The notes beneath the pieces were generated by a model. It was not told the origin of the DNA. It saw only the letters and a program-made list of their open reading frames with translations, and searched no databases. From positions 1,550,001 through 1,614,000 of the forward strand of contig NZ_LT629797.1 of assembly GCF_900106015.1 (NCBI RefSeq): 64,000 nucleotides of DNA, in the 5' to 3' direction. A program made the position numbers and the translations under genes. Below are positions 10,972 through 21,532 of this stretch, piece after piece; position 1 is the stretch's first letter, and each line of letters starts with the position of its first letter. Origin of the DNA: Pseudomonas sihuiensis. Its GTDB lineage: Bacteria; Pseudomonadota; Gammaproteobacteria; Pseudomonadales; Pseudomonadaceae.

Positions 10972-11010
10972 GGGTGGGGGGCTGTCCCGAGCGGCCCTCC
11001 GCCCTTTTTT
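10972..11010 (+). terminator. rho-independent terminator after the aldehyde dehydrogenase gene
   Basis: An 11-bp stem (10972-10982 with 10994-11004, including two G-T pairs) and an 11-nt loop is followed at once by six T (11005-11010). It lies between the convergent aldehyde dehydrogenase and AcoR-like genes. Confidence 0.8.
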
Positions 11011-11060
11011 ATTCCGGGCGCGCCGGTGACGTGCCAGACATCACGCAGGCGAGCGGCCTG

Positions 11061-12965
<1,905 letters not shown>

Positions 12966-12986
12966 GGCATGCGTCTCACGGCCGGG

Positions 12987-13003
12987 TGTCTCGAACTGGG
13001 CCA
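12987..13003 (+). promoter_or_regulatory. imperfect second UAS half-site
   Basis: TGTCTCGAACTGGGCCA matches the left half of the proposed AcoR-like site (TGTCTC) with a degraded right half. It is 34 bases upstream of the full site, a spacing close to three helical turns. Sigma-54 activators often bind paired sites, but this one is weak. Confidence 0.35.
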
Positions 13004-13019
13004 GCCCGCCCCAGGGCCA

Positions 13020-13038
13020 CTGTCTCAGTTCGAGACAG
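13020..13038 (+). promoter_or_regulatory. probable activator (UAS) site upstream of the alcohol oxidation operon
   Basis: CTGTCTC (13020-13026), five bases, then GAGACAG (13032-13038) is a perfect 7-bp inverted repeat. It matches the site upstream of the aldehyde dehydrogenase (TGTCTC-N5-GxGACA). It lies about 95 bases before the -24/-12 promoter at 13132 and near the start of the activator gene itself. Confidence 0.75.
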
Positions 13039-13131
13039 CCTCACGGCGAGACGGCGCCCGCGCCCTGTTCGAGGACTCTTGTTGTTATACAAATCATTGA
13101 TTCAGCTTGATTTTCTTCCAGCCAAAAAAGC

Positions 13132-13147
13132 TGGCACAGACTCTGCT
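13132..13147 (+). promoter_or_regulatory. sigma-54 (-24/-12) promoter of the channel/alcohol dehydrogenase operon
   Basis: TGGCAC at 13132-13137, five bases, then CTGCT at 13143-13147; GG and GC are ten bases apart. One base differs from the consensus TTGC. The start codon at 13221 follows 74 bases later. Confidence 0.75.
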
Positions 13148-13220
13148 CAATGACTTCACAGCCTCCGGAGAAAAAACCGGCAGCGCCAAGATCTTAAACC
13201 AAAACAATAAAGGTGATGTC

Positions 13221-14129
13221 ATGAAAATGAGCATAGATGCGGCTCGGCCCAAACCGGCCCGGCAGTGGCTGCATGCTTCGCTGTTCGGCCTGCTGAGCGG
13301 CTTTTGCGCCAGTGCCTCGGCGCTCGACGTAGACGCCGGCGATTACACCGCCCTGCCCGCCGGCACCAACCTGGGCCTGCTCTACTACCAGCACGCCGAA
13401 CGCAACCGCCTCTACGCCAACGGCGACAAGCTGCCACTGGATGCCGGCCTGGATTCGGATATCGGTATCCTGCGCGGCGTGCACTTCATGGAACTGGGCG
13501 GCTACATCGTCGACCCGCAGTTCCTCCTGCCCTTCGGCAACGTGCGCGCCAAGGACGACCTGTCGGCCCTGGGCAGCGACAGCGGCACCGGCGACCTGAT
13601 CCTGGCCGCCACCGTATGGCTGGTGAACCAGCCGGAACAGCGCCGCTACTTCGGCATCACCCCCTACCTCTGGCTGCCCACCGGCAGCTACGACAACGAC
13701 CGCGCCATCAACCTCGGCGAGAACCGCTGGAAAGGTGCGCTGCAGGCCGGCTACATCGAGGGCCTGGGCGACAAGTTCAGCCTCGACCTGGTGGGCGACG
13801 TGACCTTCTTCGGCAAGAACGACGACTTCGGCCCCGCCAGCCAGACTCTCAAGCAGAAGCCGCTGTTCCAGGCCCAGGCGTTCCTGCGCTACCACGTCAA
13901 CGAGCGCTTCGACCTGCGCGCCGGCGTCTCGCGCCTGTGGGGCGGCGAGACCGAGGTGGATGGCCTGGACATGGACGATAAACCCAACACCAGCAAGTTC
14001 AACGTCGGCGCCAGCTGGTTCTTCACCCCGCGCGACCAGCTGCTGGTCAATTTCGGCCGCGACCTCTCGGTGGACAACGGCTTCAAGGAGCAGGGACGGG
14101 TCAACCTGCGCCTGCTACACGTTTTCTAA
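13221..14129 (+). CDS. outer-membrane transport protein, phenol-degradation MetA-pathway type
   Basis: A 302-residue protein with a signal peptide (about residues 1-34, ending CASASA) and a body rich in alternating amphipathic strands, ending in an aromatic residue (LLHVF) as outer-membrane barrels do. The pattern, including GDLILAATVWL and FGITPYLWLPTGSYDNDRA, fits the family of barrels linked to uptake of hydrophobic substrates (Phenol_MetA_deg). I chose ATG 13221, with AGGTG upstream. It is the first gene after the sigma-54 promoter and lies 48 bases before the quinoprotein dehydrogenase. It may admit alcohols to the periplasm. Confidence 0.82.
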   Translation: MKMSIDAARPKPARQWLHASLFGLLSGFCASASALDVDAGDYTALPAGTNLGLLYYQHAERNRLYANGDKLPLDAGLDSDIGILRGVHFMELGGYIVDPQFLLPFGNVRAKDDLSALGSDSGTGDLILAATVWLVNQPEQRRYFGITPYLWLPTGSYDNDRAINLGENRWKGALQAGYIEGLGDKFSLDLVGDVTFFGKNDDFGPASQTLKQKPLFQAQAFLRYHVNERFDLRAGVSRLWGGETEVDGLDMDDKPNTSKFNVGASWFFTPRDQLLVNFGRDLSVDNGFKEQGRVNLRLLHVF

Positions 14130-14177
14130 GCACCGCCGCCTGCCTTCCCATTCCAACAACAACAGGAGTTTCGCGTG

Positions 14178-16265
14178 ATGCCTAACCTCATCCAATCACG
14201 CCGTTTCGTCTGCCTGCTCACCGCACTGCTGGTCGCCACAGGCGCCCAGGCCGCCAAGGTCGATGAGACCGCCATCCGTGCCAGCGAGCAAGACGGCAGC
14301 GAATGGCTCAGCCATGGCCGCACCTACGCCGAGCAGCGCTTCAGCCCGCTCAAGCAGATCGACGCCGGCAACGTCGGCAAGCTGGGCCTGGCCTGGTACC
14401 TGGATCTGGAAAACAACCGTGGCCTGGAGGCCACCCCACTGGTGTCCGACGGCGTGCTCTACGCCTCGCTGTCCTGGAGCCGGGTGATGGCCGTGGACCT
14501 GCGCAGCGGCAAGCGCCTGTGGCAGTTCGATCCCCAGGTGGATCGCGGCCGCTCTCGCTACGCCTGCTGCGACGCGGTCAACCGCGGCGTCGCCCTGTGG
14601 AACGGCAAGGTCTACGTCGGCGCCCTGGACGGCCGCCTGATCGCCCTGGACGCCAAGACCGGCCGCGAGCTGTGGAGCGAGCAGACCACCGACCCGGCCA
14701 AGCCCTACAGCATCACCGGCGCGCCGCGGGTGGTGAAGGGCAAGGTGATCATCGGCAACGGCGGCGCCGAGTACGGCGTGCGCGGCTTCTTCTCCGCCTA
14801 CGATGCCGAGACCGGCAAGATGGCCTGGCGTTTCTACACGGTGCCGGGCGATCCGGCCCAGCCCTACGAGCACCCTGAGCTGGCCGAAGCGGCCAAGACC
14901 TGGAAGGGCGACCAGTACTGGAAGCTCGGCGGCGGCGGCACCGTGTGGGACAGCATGGCCTACGACCCGGAGCTGGACCTGCTGTACATCGGCACCGGCA
15001 ACGGTTCGCCGTGGAACCGCGAGATCCGCAGTCCGGGCGGCGGCGACAACCTGTACCTATCGTCGATCCTGGCGCTGCGCCCGGACAGCGGCAAGCTGCT
15101 CTGGCACTACCAGACCACACCGGGCGAAACCTGGGACTTCACCGCCACCCAGCAGATCACCCTGGCCACCCTGGAGCTGGACGGCAAGCCGCGCAAGGTG
15201 CTGATGCAGGCGCCGAAGAACGGCTTCTTCTATGTGCTCGATCGCGCCACCGGCGAACTGCTCTCGGCGGAAAAGTTCGGCAAGGTGACCTGGGCCGAGA
15301 AGGTCGATCTGGCCACCGGCCGCCCGGTGGAGGTGCCCGGCTCGCGCTACGAGAAGGAGCAGGTGGTGATGTGGCCGAGCCCGTTCGGCGCGCACAACTG
15401 GCACTCCATGTCGTTCAACCCGCAGACCGGGCTGATGTACATCCCCTACCAGGAAATCCCCGGCGTCTATCGCAACGAGGGGGCCACGTTCAAAAAGATC
15501 GACGGCTTCAACACCGGTACCGGCTTCAGCGACACCCACGAGATACCCCGCGATGCGGTGAGCGGCGCCCTGCTGGCCTGGGACCCGGTACGCCAGCGCG
15601 AGGCCTGGCGCGTGCCGCATAGCTTCTACTGGAACGGCGGCACCCTGAGCACCGCCGGCAACCTGGTGTTCCAGGGCACCGCCGACGGCCAGCTGCACGC
15701 CTACTCGGCGGACAAGGGACAGCGCCTGTGGAGCTTCGCCGCGCAGACCGGCATAGTCGCCGCCCCCATCAGCTTCAGCCTGGACGGCGAACAGTACGTG
15801 GCGGTCATGGCCGGCTGGGGCGGCGTGGCGCCGCTGATCGGCGGCGACGCGGCGCTGGCGCCCGGGGTGCGCAACCTCAGCCGCCTGCTGGTGTTCAAGC
15901 TCGGCGGCCAGAGCAGCCTGCCGCCGCTGCCGCAGGCGACCACGGCCGCCGTGCAGCGCACGCCGCAAGCGGTCCAAGCGAGTGCCGCGGACCTGGACGC
16001 CGGCAAGCTGCTGTACGGCAACTACTGCTCGATGTGTCACGGCGTCGGCGCCGTCAGCGGCGGCCTGATCCCCGACCTGCGCCATACGGATCAATGGCGC
16101 CGCGACAACTTCCAGCAGATCGTCCGGGACGGCATCCTCCGTCCGCTGGGCATGCCATCCTTCAAGAACTCGCTGAGCGCGGCCGAGGTGGAACAGATCA
16201 AGGCCTATGTGATGAGCCGCGAGTACGAGGACCATCTCAAGGCGCAGCAAGCCGCCAGACCCTGA
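14178..16265 (+). CDS. PQQ-dependent quinohaemoprotein alcohol dehydrogenase with C-terminal cytochrome c domain
   Basis: About 695 residues, periplasmic. A signal peptide (ends ATGAQA) is followed by the eight-bladed PQQ propeller. Adjacent cysteines Cys130-Cys131 form the ring disulfide typical of quinoprotein alcohol dehydrogenases. A fused C-terminal cytochrome c domain carries CSMCH at about 617-621. This is a type II soluble enzyme: alcohol to aldehyde, with electrons passing through PQQ and its own haem to an external acceptor. GTG at 14175 is also in frame; ATG 14178 is nine bases from GGAG. It precedes pqqABCDE directly. No separate exaB-type cytochrome gene is nearby, consistent with the fused haem. 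Confidence 0.93.
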   Translation: MPNLIQSRRFVCLLTALLVATGAQAAKVDETAIRASEQDGSEWLSHGRTYAEQRFSPLKQIDAGNVGKLGLAWYLDLENNRGLEATPLVSDGVLYASLSWSRVMAVDLRSGKRLWQFDPQVDRGRSRYACCDAVNRGVALWNGKVYVGALDGRLIALDAKTGRELWSEQTTDPAKPYSITGAPRVVKGKVIIGNGGAEYGVRGFFSAYDAETGKMAWRFYTVPGDPAQPYEHPELAEAAKTWKGDQYWKLGGGGTVWDSMAYDPELDLLYIGTGNGSPWNREIRSPGGGDNLYLSSILALRPDSGKLLWHYQTTPGETWDFTATQQITLATLELDGKPRKVLMQAPKNGFFYVLDRATGELLSAEKFGKVTWAEKVDLATGRPVEVPGSRYEKEQVVMWPSPFGAHNWHSMSFNPQTGLMYIPYQEIPGVYRNEGATFKKIDGFNTGTGFSDTHEIPRDAVSGALLAWDPVRQREAWRVPHSFYWNGGTLSTAGNLVFQGTADGQLHAYSADKGQRLWSFAAQTGIVAAPISFSLDGEQYVAVMAGWGGVAPLIGGDAALAPGVRNLSRLLVFKLGGQSSLPPLPQATTAAVQRTPQAVQASAADLDAGKLLYGNYCSMCHGVGAVSGGLIPDLRHTDQWRRDNFQQIVRDGILRPLGMPSFKNSLSAAEVEQIKAYVMSREYEDHLKAQQAARP

Positions 16266-16269
16266 CCCC

Positions 16270-16294
16270 CATGGGCGGGCTCGGCCCGCCCGTG
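16270..16294 (+). terminator. intercistronic hairpin between alcohol dehydrogenase and pqqA
   Basis: GGGCGGGC (16273-16280), TCG, GCCCGCCC (16284-16291) is a perfect 8-bp stem extended by three outer pairs. There is no T-run, so it may stabilise or process the transcript or only slow transcription. It is 33 bases before pqqA. Confidence 0.5.
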
Positions 16295-16326
16295 GACACC
16301 ACCCCAAGCACCGGAGGAACAGCAGC

Positions 16327-16398
16327 ATGTGGACCAAACCTAGCTACACCGACCTGCGCATCGGCTTCGAAGTGACCCTGTACTTCGCCAACCGTTGA
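16327..16398 (+). CDS. pqqA: PQQ precursor peptide PqqA
   Basis: A 23-residue peptide starting [15 protein letters not shown] and ending LYFANR. Glu15 and Tyr19 keep the E-x3-Y arrangement that is cross-linked and excised to make pyrroloquinoline quinone. Length and sequence match the Pseudomonas PqqA. A GGAGG-like sequence (GGAGGAAC) precedes the ATG. It lies 61 bases after the PQQ-dependent dehydrogenase and before strong hairpins that separate it from pqqB. Confidence 0.95.
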   Translation: MWTKPSYTDLRIGFEVTLYFANR

Positions 16399-16404
16399 GC
16401 CTGC

Positions 16405-16460
16405 CGCGGCGCGCCTGGCGCGCCGCGTTTCCCGCCCCGGCCTGCCGGGGCCTGATTTTT
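16405..16460 (+). terminator. two hairpins between pqqA and pqqB, the second terminator-like
   Basis: The first is an 11-bp perfect inverted repeat (16405-16415 with 16417-16427). The second is GCCCCGG-CCTG-CCGGGGC (16434-16451) followed after four bases by five T (16456-16460). Together they should attenuate read-through into pqqB, leaving pqqA mRNA in excess over the enzymes, as known for pqq operons. Confidence 0.7.
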
Positions 16461-16476
16461 GCCGCGCGAGGCCCAG

Positions 16477-17391
16477 ATGCATATTCGGATTCTCGGTTCC
16501 GCCGCCGGCGGCGGTTTTCCCCAGTGGAACTGCAACTGCCGCAACTGCCGCGGCGTGCGCGCCGGCACCCTGCGGGCGCAGCCGCGTACCCAGTCGTCCA
16601 TCGCCCTTTCCGATGACGGCGGCGAGTGGGTCCTGTGCAATGCCTCGCCGGACATCCGCGCCCAGCTCGAGGCCTTCCCGGCGCTACAACCGGCGCGCCA
16701 GCTGCGCGACACGGCGATCGCCGGCATCGTCCTGCTCGACAGCCAGATCGATCACTGCACCGGCCTGCTGACCCTGCGCGAAGGCTGCCCGCACCAGGTC
16801 TGGTGTACCGAGATGGTCCATCAGGACCTGACCAGCGGCTTTCCGCTGTTCAACATGCTCAGCCACTGGAACGGCGGCCTGCAGCACCAGCTGATCGAGC
16901 TGGATGCCAAGCCGTTCACCATCCCCGCCTGTCCTGGGCTGCGCCTCACCGCCATCGCCCTGCGCAGCAGCGCGCCGCCGTATTCGCCGCACCGCGGCAA
17001 TCCGCATCCGGGCGACAACATCGGCCTGTTTATCGAGGACCTGCGCACGGGGGGAACCTTGTTCTACGCCCCCGGCCTGGGTCAGGTGGACGAGCCGCTG
17101 CTGGGCTGGATGCGCCGCGCCGATTGCCTGCTGGTGGACGGCACGCTGTGGCGCGACGACGAGATGCGCCGGTGCGAGGTGGGCGACAAGCTCGGCAGCG
17201 AGATGGGCCATCTGCCGCAGAGCGGCCCAGGCGGCATGCTCGAGGTGCTGGAGGGGCTGCCGGCGGCGCGCAAGATCCTGATCCATATCAACAACACCAA
17301 CCCGATTCTCGACCTGGATTCGCCCGAGCGCGCCGAGCTGGACGCGCGCGGCATCGAGGTCGCGTTCGATGGCATGAGCATCCATTTGTAG
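16477..17391 (+). CDS. pqqB: PqqB, metallo-beta-lactamase-fold PQQ biosynthesis protein
   Basis: A 304-residue protein, the exact family length. It starts [20 protein letters not shown] and has the CNCRNC cluster at 19-24. The metal-binding [11 protein letters not shown] segment is present. PqqB is thought to hydroxylate the tyrosine-derived part of the PQQ precursor. I chose ATG 16477 over an in-frame ATG 18 bases upstream. The TAG stop lies inside the REPIN that fills the pqqB-pqqC gap. Confidence 0.95.
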   Translation: MHIRILGSAAGGGFPQWNCNCRNCRGVRAGTLRAQPRTQSSIALSDDGGEWVLCNASPDIRAQLEAFPALQPARQLRDTAIAGIVLLDSQIDHCTGLLTLREGCPHQVWCTEMVHQDLTSGFPLFNMLSHWNGGLQHQLIELDAKPFTIPACPGLRLTAIALRSSAPPYSPHRGNPHPGDNIGLFIEDLRTGGTLFYAPGLGQVDEPLLGWMRRADCLLVDGTLWRDDEMRRCEVGDKLGSEMGHLPQSGPGGMLEVLEGLPAARKILIHINNTNPILDLDSPERAELDARGIEVAFDGMSIHL

Positions 17392-17457
17392 GGTGTGCGG
17401 GGCCGCCCAGGCTGTGCGCACTTCAAAGAATGCTGGTGCGCACGGCGCACCCTACGG
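17388..17457. repeat. REPIN between pqqB and pqqC
   Basis: Two inverted arms begin GTAGGGTGTGCGG at 17388 and end GCACGGCGCACCCTAC at about 17456. The first arm supplies the TAG stop of pqqB (17389-17391). Same family as the unit at 4168. Confidence 0.82.
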
Positions 17458-17478
17458 CAACGCGTATCGGAGATCCTG

Positions 17479-18231
17479 ATGAGCCAAGCTGCCATGACCC
17501 CTGCCGAATTCGAGCAGGCGCTGCGCGCCAAGGGCGCGCTGTACCACATCCATCATCCGTTTCATCGCGCCATGTACGAAGGCCGCGCCACCCGCGAGCA
17601 GATACAGGGCTGGGTGGCCAACCGCTTCTACTATCAGGTCAATATTCCTCTCAAGGATGCGGCGATCATGGCCAACTGCCCGGATCGCGAGACCCGGCGT
17701 GAGTGGATTCAGCGCATCCTCGACCATGATGGGGCGCCAGGCGAGGAAGGCGGTATCGAAGCCTGGCTGCGCCTGGCCGAGGCGGTCGGCCTCGACCGCG
17801 AGCAGGTGCTGTCGCAGGAGCTGGTGCTGCCCGGCGTGCGCTTCGCCGTGGACGCCTACGTCAACTTCGCCCGCCGCGCCAGTTGGCAGGAGGCGGCCAG
17901 CAGCTCGCTGACCGAGCTGTTCGCCCCGACCATCCACCAGTCGCGCCTGGACGCCTGGCCGCAGCACTACCCGTGGATCGATGCGGCCGGTTACGACTAC
18001 TTCCGCAATCGCCTGAGCCAGGCGCGGCGCGACGTCGAGCATGGCCTGCGCATCACCCTCGAACACTACCGCACCCGTGAGGCACAGGAGCGCATGCTGA
18101 ATATCCTGCAGTTCAAGCTCGACGTACTGTGGAGCATGCTCGACGCCATGAGTATGGCCTACGAGCTGGAGCGCCCTCCGTATCACACGGTGACGGCCGA
18201 GCGCGTCTGGCATCGGGGGATCGCTTTATGA
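17479..18231 (+). CDS. pqqC: pyrroloquinoline-quinone synthase PqqC
   Basis: A 250-residue helical, cofactor-free oxidase that performs the last ring closure and eight-electron oxidation to PQQ. Conserved parts include [27 protein letters not shown] and [17 protein letters not shown]. The length is the family norm. ATG 17479 follows GGAGATCCTG, a good ribosome site; upstream in-frame starts lie inside the REPIN. Its stop at 18231 comes 10 bases before another REPIN. Confidence 0.96.
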   Translation: MSQAAMTPAEFEQALRAKGALYHIHHPFHRAMYEGRATREQIQGWVANRFYYQVNIPLKDAAIMANCPDRETRREWIQRILDHDGAPGEEGGIEAWLRLAEAVGLDREQVLSQELVLPGVRFAVDAYVNFARRASWQEAASSSLTELFAPTIHQSRLDAWPQHYPWIDAAGYDYFRNRLSQARRDVEHGLRITLEHYRTREAQERMLNILQFKLDVLWSMLDAMSMAYELERPPYHTVTAERVWHRGIAL

Positions 18232-18241
18232 TCAAGACAGC

Positions 18242-18298
18242 GGTGCGCATGGCGCACCCTACGGCCGCATTCCACGTAGGGTGCGCCGCGCGCACCAC
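18242..18298. repeat. REPIN between pqqC and pqqD
   Basis: GGTGCGCATGGCGCACCCTA begins at 18243, and an inverted arm CGTAGGGTGCGCCGCGCGCA begins at 18275. It fills almost all of the pqqC-pqqD gap. Confidence 0.8.
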
Positions 18299-18313
18299 GA
18301 CGGAGCCGCAACC

Positions 18314-18592
18314 ATGACCTCGACCATCCTGCCCAACGTCCCCGCCATCCGCCGCGGCTTCCGCCTGCAGTTCGAGCCGGCCCAGGGCTGCCACGTGTTG
18401 CTCTATCCCGAGGGCATGATCAAACTCAACGACAGCGCCGGCGAGATTCTCCAGTTGATCGACGGCCAGCGCAGCGTCGCGGACATCGTCGCCGAGCTGG
18501 AGGCGCGCTATCCCGACGTCGCGGAGCTGGGCGACGATGTGCAGCAGTTCATCGAGGTGGCTCATGCCCAGTTCTGGATCGAACTGCGCTGA
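18314..18592 (+). CDS. pqqD: PqqD, PqqA peptide chaperone
   Basis: A 92-residue RiPP recognition element protein. It binds PqqA and delivers it to the radical-SAM enzyme PqqE. The family pattern is visible: [31 protein letters not shown] and a helical C-terminus. ATG 18314 follows GGAGCCGCAACC. It is followed by pqqE after a 46-base gap. Confidence 0.95.
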   Translation: MTSTILPNVPAIRRGFRLQFEPAQGCHVLLYPEGMIKLNDSAGEILQLIDGQRSVADIVAELEARYPDVAELGDDVQQFIEVAHAQFWIELR

Positions 18593-18638
18593 CCGCGGAC
18601 CGTTGCAAGGCGTCGGCGAAGCCGCCGAGGCTGTACCG

Positions 18639-19883
18639 ATGACGGCCCCGCAGGAGCAGGCGAAGAAGCACGGCGTGCAACACGTACAAGAGCATGCGAC
18701 CGAGCCGGCGATCCACCCCGTTCCTAACGGTGCCTCGGCCACGCAGAGAGCCTTGCAACGCTCCGTCGAGGTCGGCCCGCCGCTCTGGCTGCTGGCCGAG
18801 CTGACCTACCGCTGCCCGCTGCAGTGCCCGTATTGCTCCAATCCGCTAGATTTCTCCCAGCAGGGCGCCGAGCTCAGCACCGCCGAGTGGATCGAGGTGT
18901 TCCGCCAGGCCCGTGAGCTGGGCGCGGCGCAGCTGGGCTTTTCCGGCGGCGAGCCGCTGGTGCGTCAGGACCTGACCGAGCTGATTGCGGCCGCGCGCGG
19001 CCTGGGCTACTACACCAACCTGATCACCTCCGGCATCGGCCTGACCGAAGCGCGTATCGCCGAATTCGCCGAGGCCGGGCTGGACCATATCCAGATCAGC
19101 TTTCAGGCCGCCGACGAGGAGGTGAACAACCTCCTGGCCGGCTCGCAGAAGGCTTTCGCGCAGAAGCTGGCCATGGCCCGCGCGGTCAAGGCCCATGGCT
19201 ACCCGATGGTGCTGAACTTCGTCACCCATCGGCACAACATCGACAATATCGAGCGCATCATTGAGCTGTGCCTGGAGCTGGAGGCGGACTTCGTCGAGCT
19301 CGCCACCTGCCAGTTCTACGGCTGGGCCGAACTCAATCGCGCCGGCCTGCTGCCAACCCGTGCGCAGCTGGAGCGCGCCGAGCGCATCACCAACCAGTGG
19401 CGCGACAAGCTGGCGGCGGAGAACCACCCCTGCAAGCTGATCTTCGTCACTCCCGACTACTACGAGGAGCGCCCCAAGGCCTGCATGAACGGCTGGGGCA
19501 ACCTGTTTCTCGACATCACTCCAGACGGTACCGCGCTGCCTTGCCACAGCGCGCGGCAGCTGCCAGTGCAGTTCCCCAATGTGCGCGAGCACAGCGTCGA
19601 ACATATCTGGCGGCATTCCTTCGGCTTCAACCGCTTTCGTGGCGACGACTGGATGCCGGAGCCGTGCCGTTCGTGCGACGAGAAGCACAAGGATTTCGGC
19701 GGCTGCCGCTGCCAGGCCTTTATGCTCACCGGCGATGCCAGCAACGCCGACCCGGTGTGCAGCAAGTCGGCGCACCATGAGGTGATTCTCGCGGCGCGCC
19801 GCCAGGCCGACGAGGCGCCGCTGGGGCTGGGCGAGCTGCAGTACCGCAACAAGAAGGCCTCGCGAATCATATGCAAGGCGTAG
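18639..19883 (+). CDS. pqqE: PqqE, radical SAM/SPASM enzyme of PQQ biosynthesis
   Basis: A 414-residue enzyme that forms the Glu-Tyr carbon-carbon bond in PqqA. The radical-SAM cluster CX3CX2C is CPLQCPYC with cysteines at about 59, 63 and 66. The C-terminal SPASM region holds several cysteines ([29 protein letters not shown]). The stretch before [13 protein letters not shown] is about 45 residues, longer than the roughly 10-15 usual in the family; I see no better ATG, and a TTG at 18753 is possible. The TAG stop is part of a REP unit at 19880. Confidence 0.93.
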   Translation: MTAPQEQAKKHGVQHVQEHATEPAIHPVPNGASATQRALQRSVEVGPPLWLLAELTYRCPLQCPYCSNPLDFSQQGAELSTAEWIEVFRQARELGAAQLGFSGGEPLVRQDLTELIAAARGLGYYTNLITSGIGLTEARIAEFAEAGLDHIQISFQAADEEVNNLLAGSQKAFAQKLAMARAVKAHGYPMVLNFVTHRHNIDNIERIIELCLELEADFVELATCQFYGWAELNRAGLLPTRAQLERAERITNQWRDKLAAENHPCKLIFVTPDYYEERPKACMNGWGNLFLDITPDGTALPCHSARQLPVQFPNVREHSVEHIWRHSFGFNRFRGDDWMPEPCRSCDEKHKDFGGCRCQAFMLTGDASNADPVCSKSAHHEVILAARRQADEAPLGLGELQYRNKKASRIICKA

Positions 19884-19900
19884 GGTGCGCCGTGCGCACC
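19880..19900. repeat. single REP unit at the pqqE stop
   Basis: GTAGGGTGCGCCGTGCGCAC from 19880 is an inverted copy of the family arm. Its TAG (19881-19883) is the pqqE stop codon. No partner arm follows, so this is a solitary REP. Confidence 0.75.
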
Positions 19901-19943
19901 GATCCCGACAGCATCTGGGGCGCCGAGCAGGTTGCCCGCCGGC

Positions 19944-20894
19944 CTAAAGGCTCGGCAGGTACGCCATCTCCGTCGACTCGCCCAGCAGCAGGCCGCGGTT
20001 GAGTTCGGCGCAGGCACGCAGGTACTCGGCCACCAGGGTGACCCGCTTGAGCTTGCGCAGATCCTCGCTGTAGTACATCCAGAACTGCCGCATCACCTCG
20101 ACTTCGTCCGGCAGTACCGCCTGCAGGCGCGGATCGGGGCCGGCGAGAAAACACGGCAGTATCGCCAGCGCGCGGCCCTCCAGGGCCGCATGGTACTGGG
20201 CCACCACGCTGGTGCTGCGCAGGCGGCTGTGCGCACCGGGTAGCAGGTCGTTGAGGTACAGCAACTTGAAGCTGAACGCCAGGTCCTCGACGTAGGTGAC
20301 GAAGGCATGCCCGGCCAGGTCGTCGCGGCTGCGGATCGGCGCGTGGTTGGCCAGGTAGCCGGGCGTGGCGTACAGGCGCAGGCGGTAGTCGCACAGCCGC
20401 GAGCAGACATAGGGGCCGCGCTCCGGGCGTTCCAGGGTGATGGCGATGTCCGCCTCGCGCCGCGACAGGCTGATGAAGTGCGGTACCGGCAGGATGTCCA
20501 CCGAGATGTTCGGGTAGTGGTCGAGAAAATGGCTCATCTGCGCCGTGACGAAGCAGGAGCCGAAAGCCTCGGTGCAACCGATGCGCAGATGCCCGGCGAG
20601 CCCGCCGGTGCTGCCGGAGACCTGTTCGCAGGCGACCTGCAGCGTGCCCTCCAGACTCTCCACGTGTCCCAGCAGGCGCTGCCCCTCGCTGGTCAGAACG
20701 AAGCCGGCGCTGCGCGACTTCTCGAACAATAGCGCGCCCAGGCTCTGCTCCAGGCTGCGGATGCGCCGCGACACCGTGGTGTAGTCCACCCCCAGCCTGC
20801 GCGACGCCGCACTGGCGGTGCGAGTGCGCGCCACTTCGAGGAAGAAGCGCAGGTCGTCCCAGTTGATCCGCCCCAGTACCATGTTTTTTTGCAT
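19944..20894 (-). CDS. LysR-family transcriptional regulator
   Basis: A 316-residue LTTR. The winged helix-turn-helix is in the first 60 residues (LRFFLEVARTRTASAASRRL, then VDYTTVSRRIRSLEQSLG), followed by the two-lobed effector domain. A second in-frame ATG at 20882 gives the more usual N-terminus (MVLGRINWDDLRFF). It is divergent from the DUF485/symporter pair. The 60-base promoter signature in this gap (20886-20945) is repeated with the same spacing upstream of the acyl-CoA synthetase at 23354-23413. It is therefore the best candidate regulator of both transcripts. The effector may be a short branched acid. Confidence 0.9.
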   Translation of the reverse strand: MQKNMVLGRINWDDLRFFLEVARTRTASAASRRLGVDYTTVSRRIRSLEQSLGALLFEKSRSAGFVLTSEGQRLLGHVESLEGTLQVACEQVSGSTGGLAGHLRIGCTEAFGSCFVTAQMSHFLDHYPNISVDILPVPHFISLSRREADIAITLERPERGPYVCSRLCDYRLRLYATPGYLANHAPIRSRDDLAGHAFVTYVEDLAFSFKLLYLNDLLPGAHSRLRSTSVVAQYHAALEGRALAILPCFLAGPDPRLQAVLPDEVEVMRQFWMYYSEDLRKLKRVTLVAEYLRACAELNRGLLLGESTEMAYLPSL

Positions 20895-20945
20895 ATGAGT
20901 CAGGCTTATTTGTCAATACATAGAGTAAATACGCCTACATATACT
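20886..20945 (+). promoter_or_regulatory. promoter with shared box pair upstream of the symporter genes
   Basis: TTTTTGCATAT at 20886-20896 and GCCTACATATACT at 20933-20945 are exactly 47 bases apart start to start; TATACT is a good -10. No -35 consensus is seen, which suggests activator dependence. The same pair with identical spacing occurs at 23354-23413. The rest of the 311-base LysR-symporter gap (20946-21205) shows no convincing gene. Confidence 0.65.
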
Positions 20946-21205
20946 CCCTGACACAACGCCTGACCAGATCGGGCCGGCCCCTCCAACAACAATTCAGGGC
21001 TTATCGCATGAACGCATGGTCGACCACCGGCGCTTATGGCCGCTGCGGATCGCACTGCCGCCGCGCCGTCATGCGCTCACTGCGCCGTCGACGACAACCG
21101 CACCGCCCTCGCCCGCCCAGGCACTGATCTCCTCACCGCGCCGTTCGCGTGCCATGCGCGACGGCAACCGCACCGATCCGACAACAACAACCACGGAGCA
21201 CCAGC

Positions 21206-21532
21206 ATGAGTAGTCACGCCAAGCATGCGCTGACCTGCGCACTGATACGCAGCAATCCCAAGTTCCAGAACCTCGCTCGCCGCCGCGCCCGCCTCGCCTG
21301 GGCCCTGAGCGGCCTGGTGCTGGCCCTGTACTACAGCTTCATCATGCTGGTGGCCTTCGCTCCCGGCTGGCTGCACCTGCCGTTGTACGCCGGCAGTAAC
21401 CTGAGCCTGGGCCTGCCCCTGGGAGCCGCGCTGATCCTGCTGTGCTGGCTGCTCACCCTCTGGTACGTACGCAGCGCCAACCTGCACTTCGACACGCTCA
21501 GCGCGCAGATCCTCGAGGAGTCCCAGGTATGA
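21206..21532 (+). CDS. DUF485-family inner-membrane protein
   Basis: A 108-residue protein with two hydrophobic segments ([20 protein letters not shown] and [20 protein letters not shown]), as in YjcH-type DUF485 proteins. These small proteins are nearly always encoded just before acetate/monocarboxylate symporters of the SSS family, as here. The stop overlaps the symporter start by four bases (ATGA), showing translational coupling. ATG 21206 follows CGGAGCACCAGC. The exact role of DUF485 proteins in the transporter is unknown. Confidence 0.88.
   Translation: MSSHAKHALTCALIRSNPKFQNLARRRARLAWALSGLVLALYYSFIMLVAFAPGWLHLPLYAGSNLSLGLPLGAALILLCWLLTLWYVRSANLHFDTLSAQILEESQV

Noticed and set aside
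21016..21213. 65-codon frame upstream of the DUF485 gene
   Set aside because: No ribosome site, low-complexity Thr/Arg/Pro composition, and it lies in the promoter region of the symporter genes.
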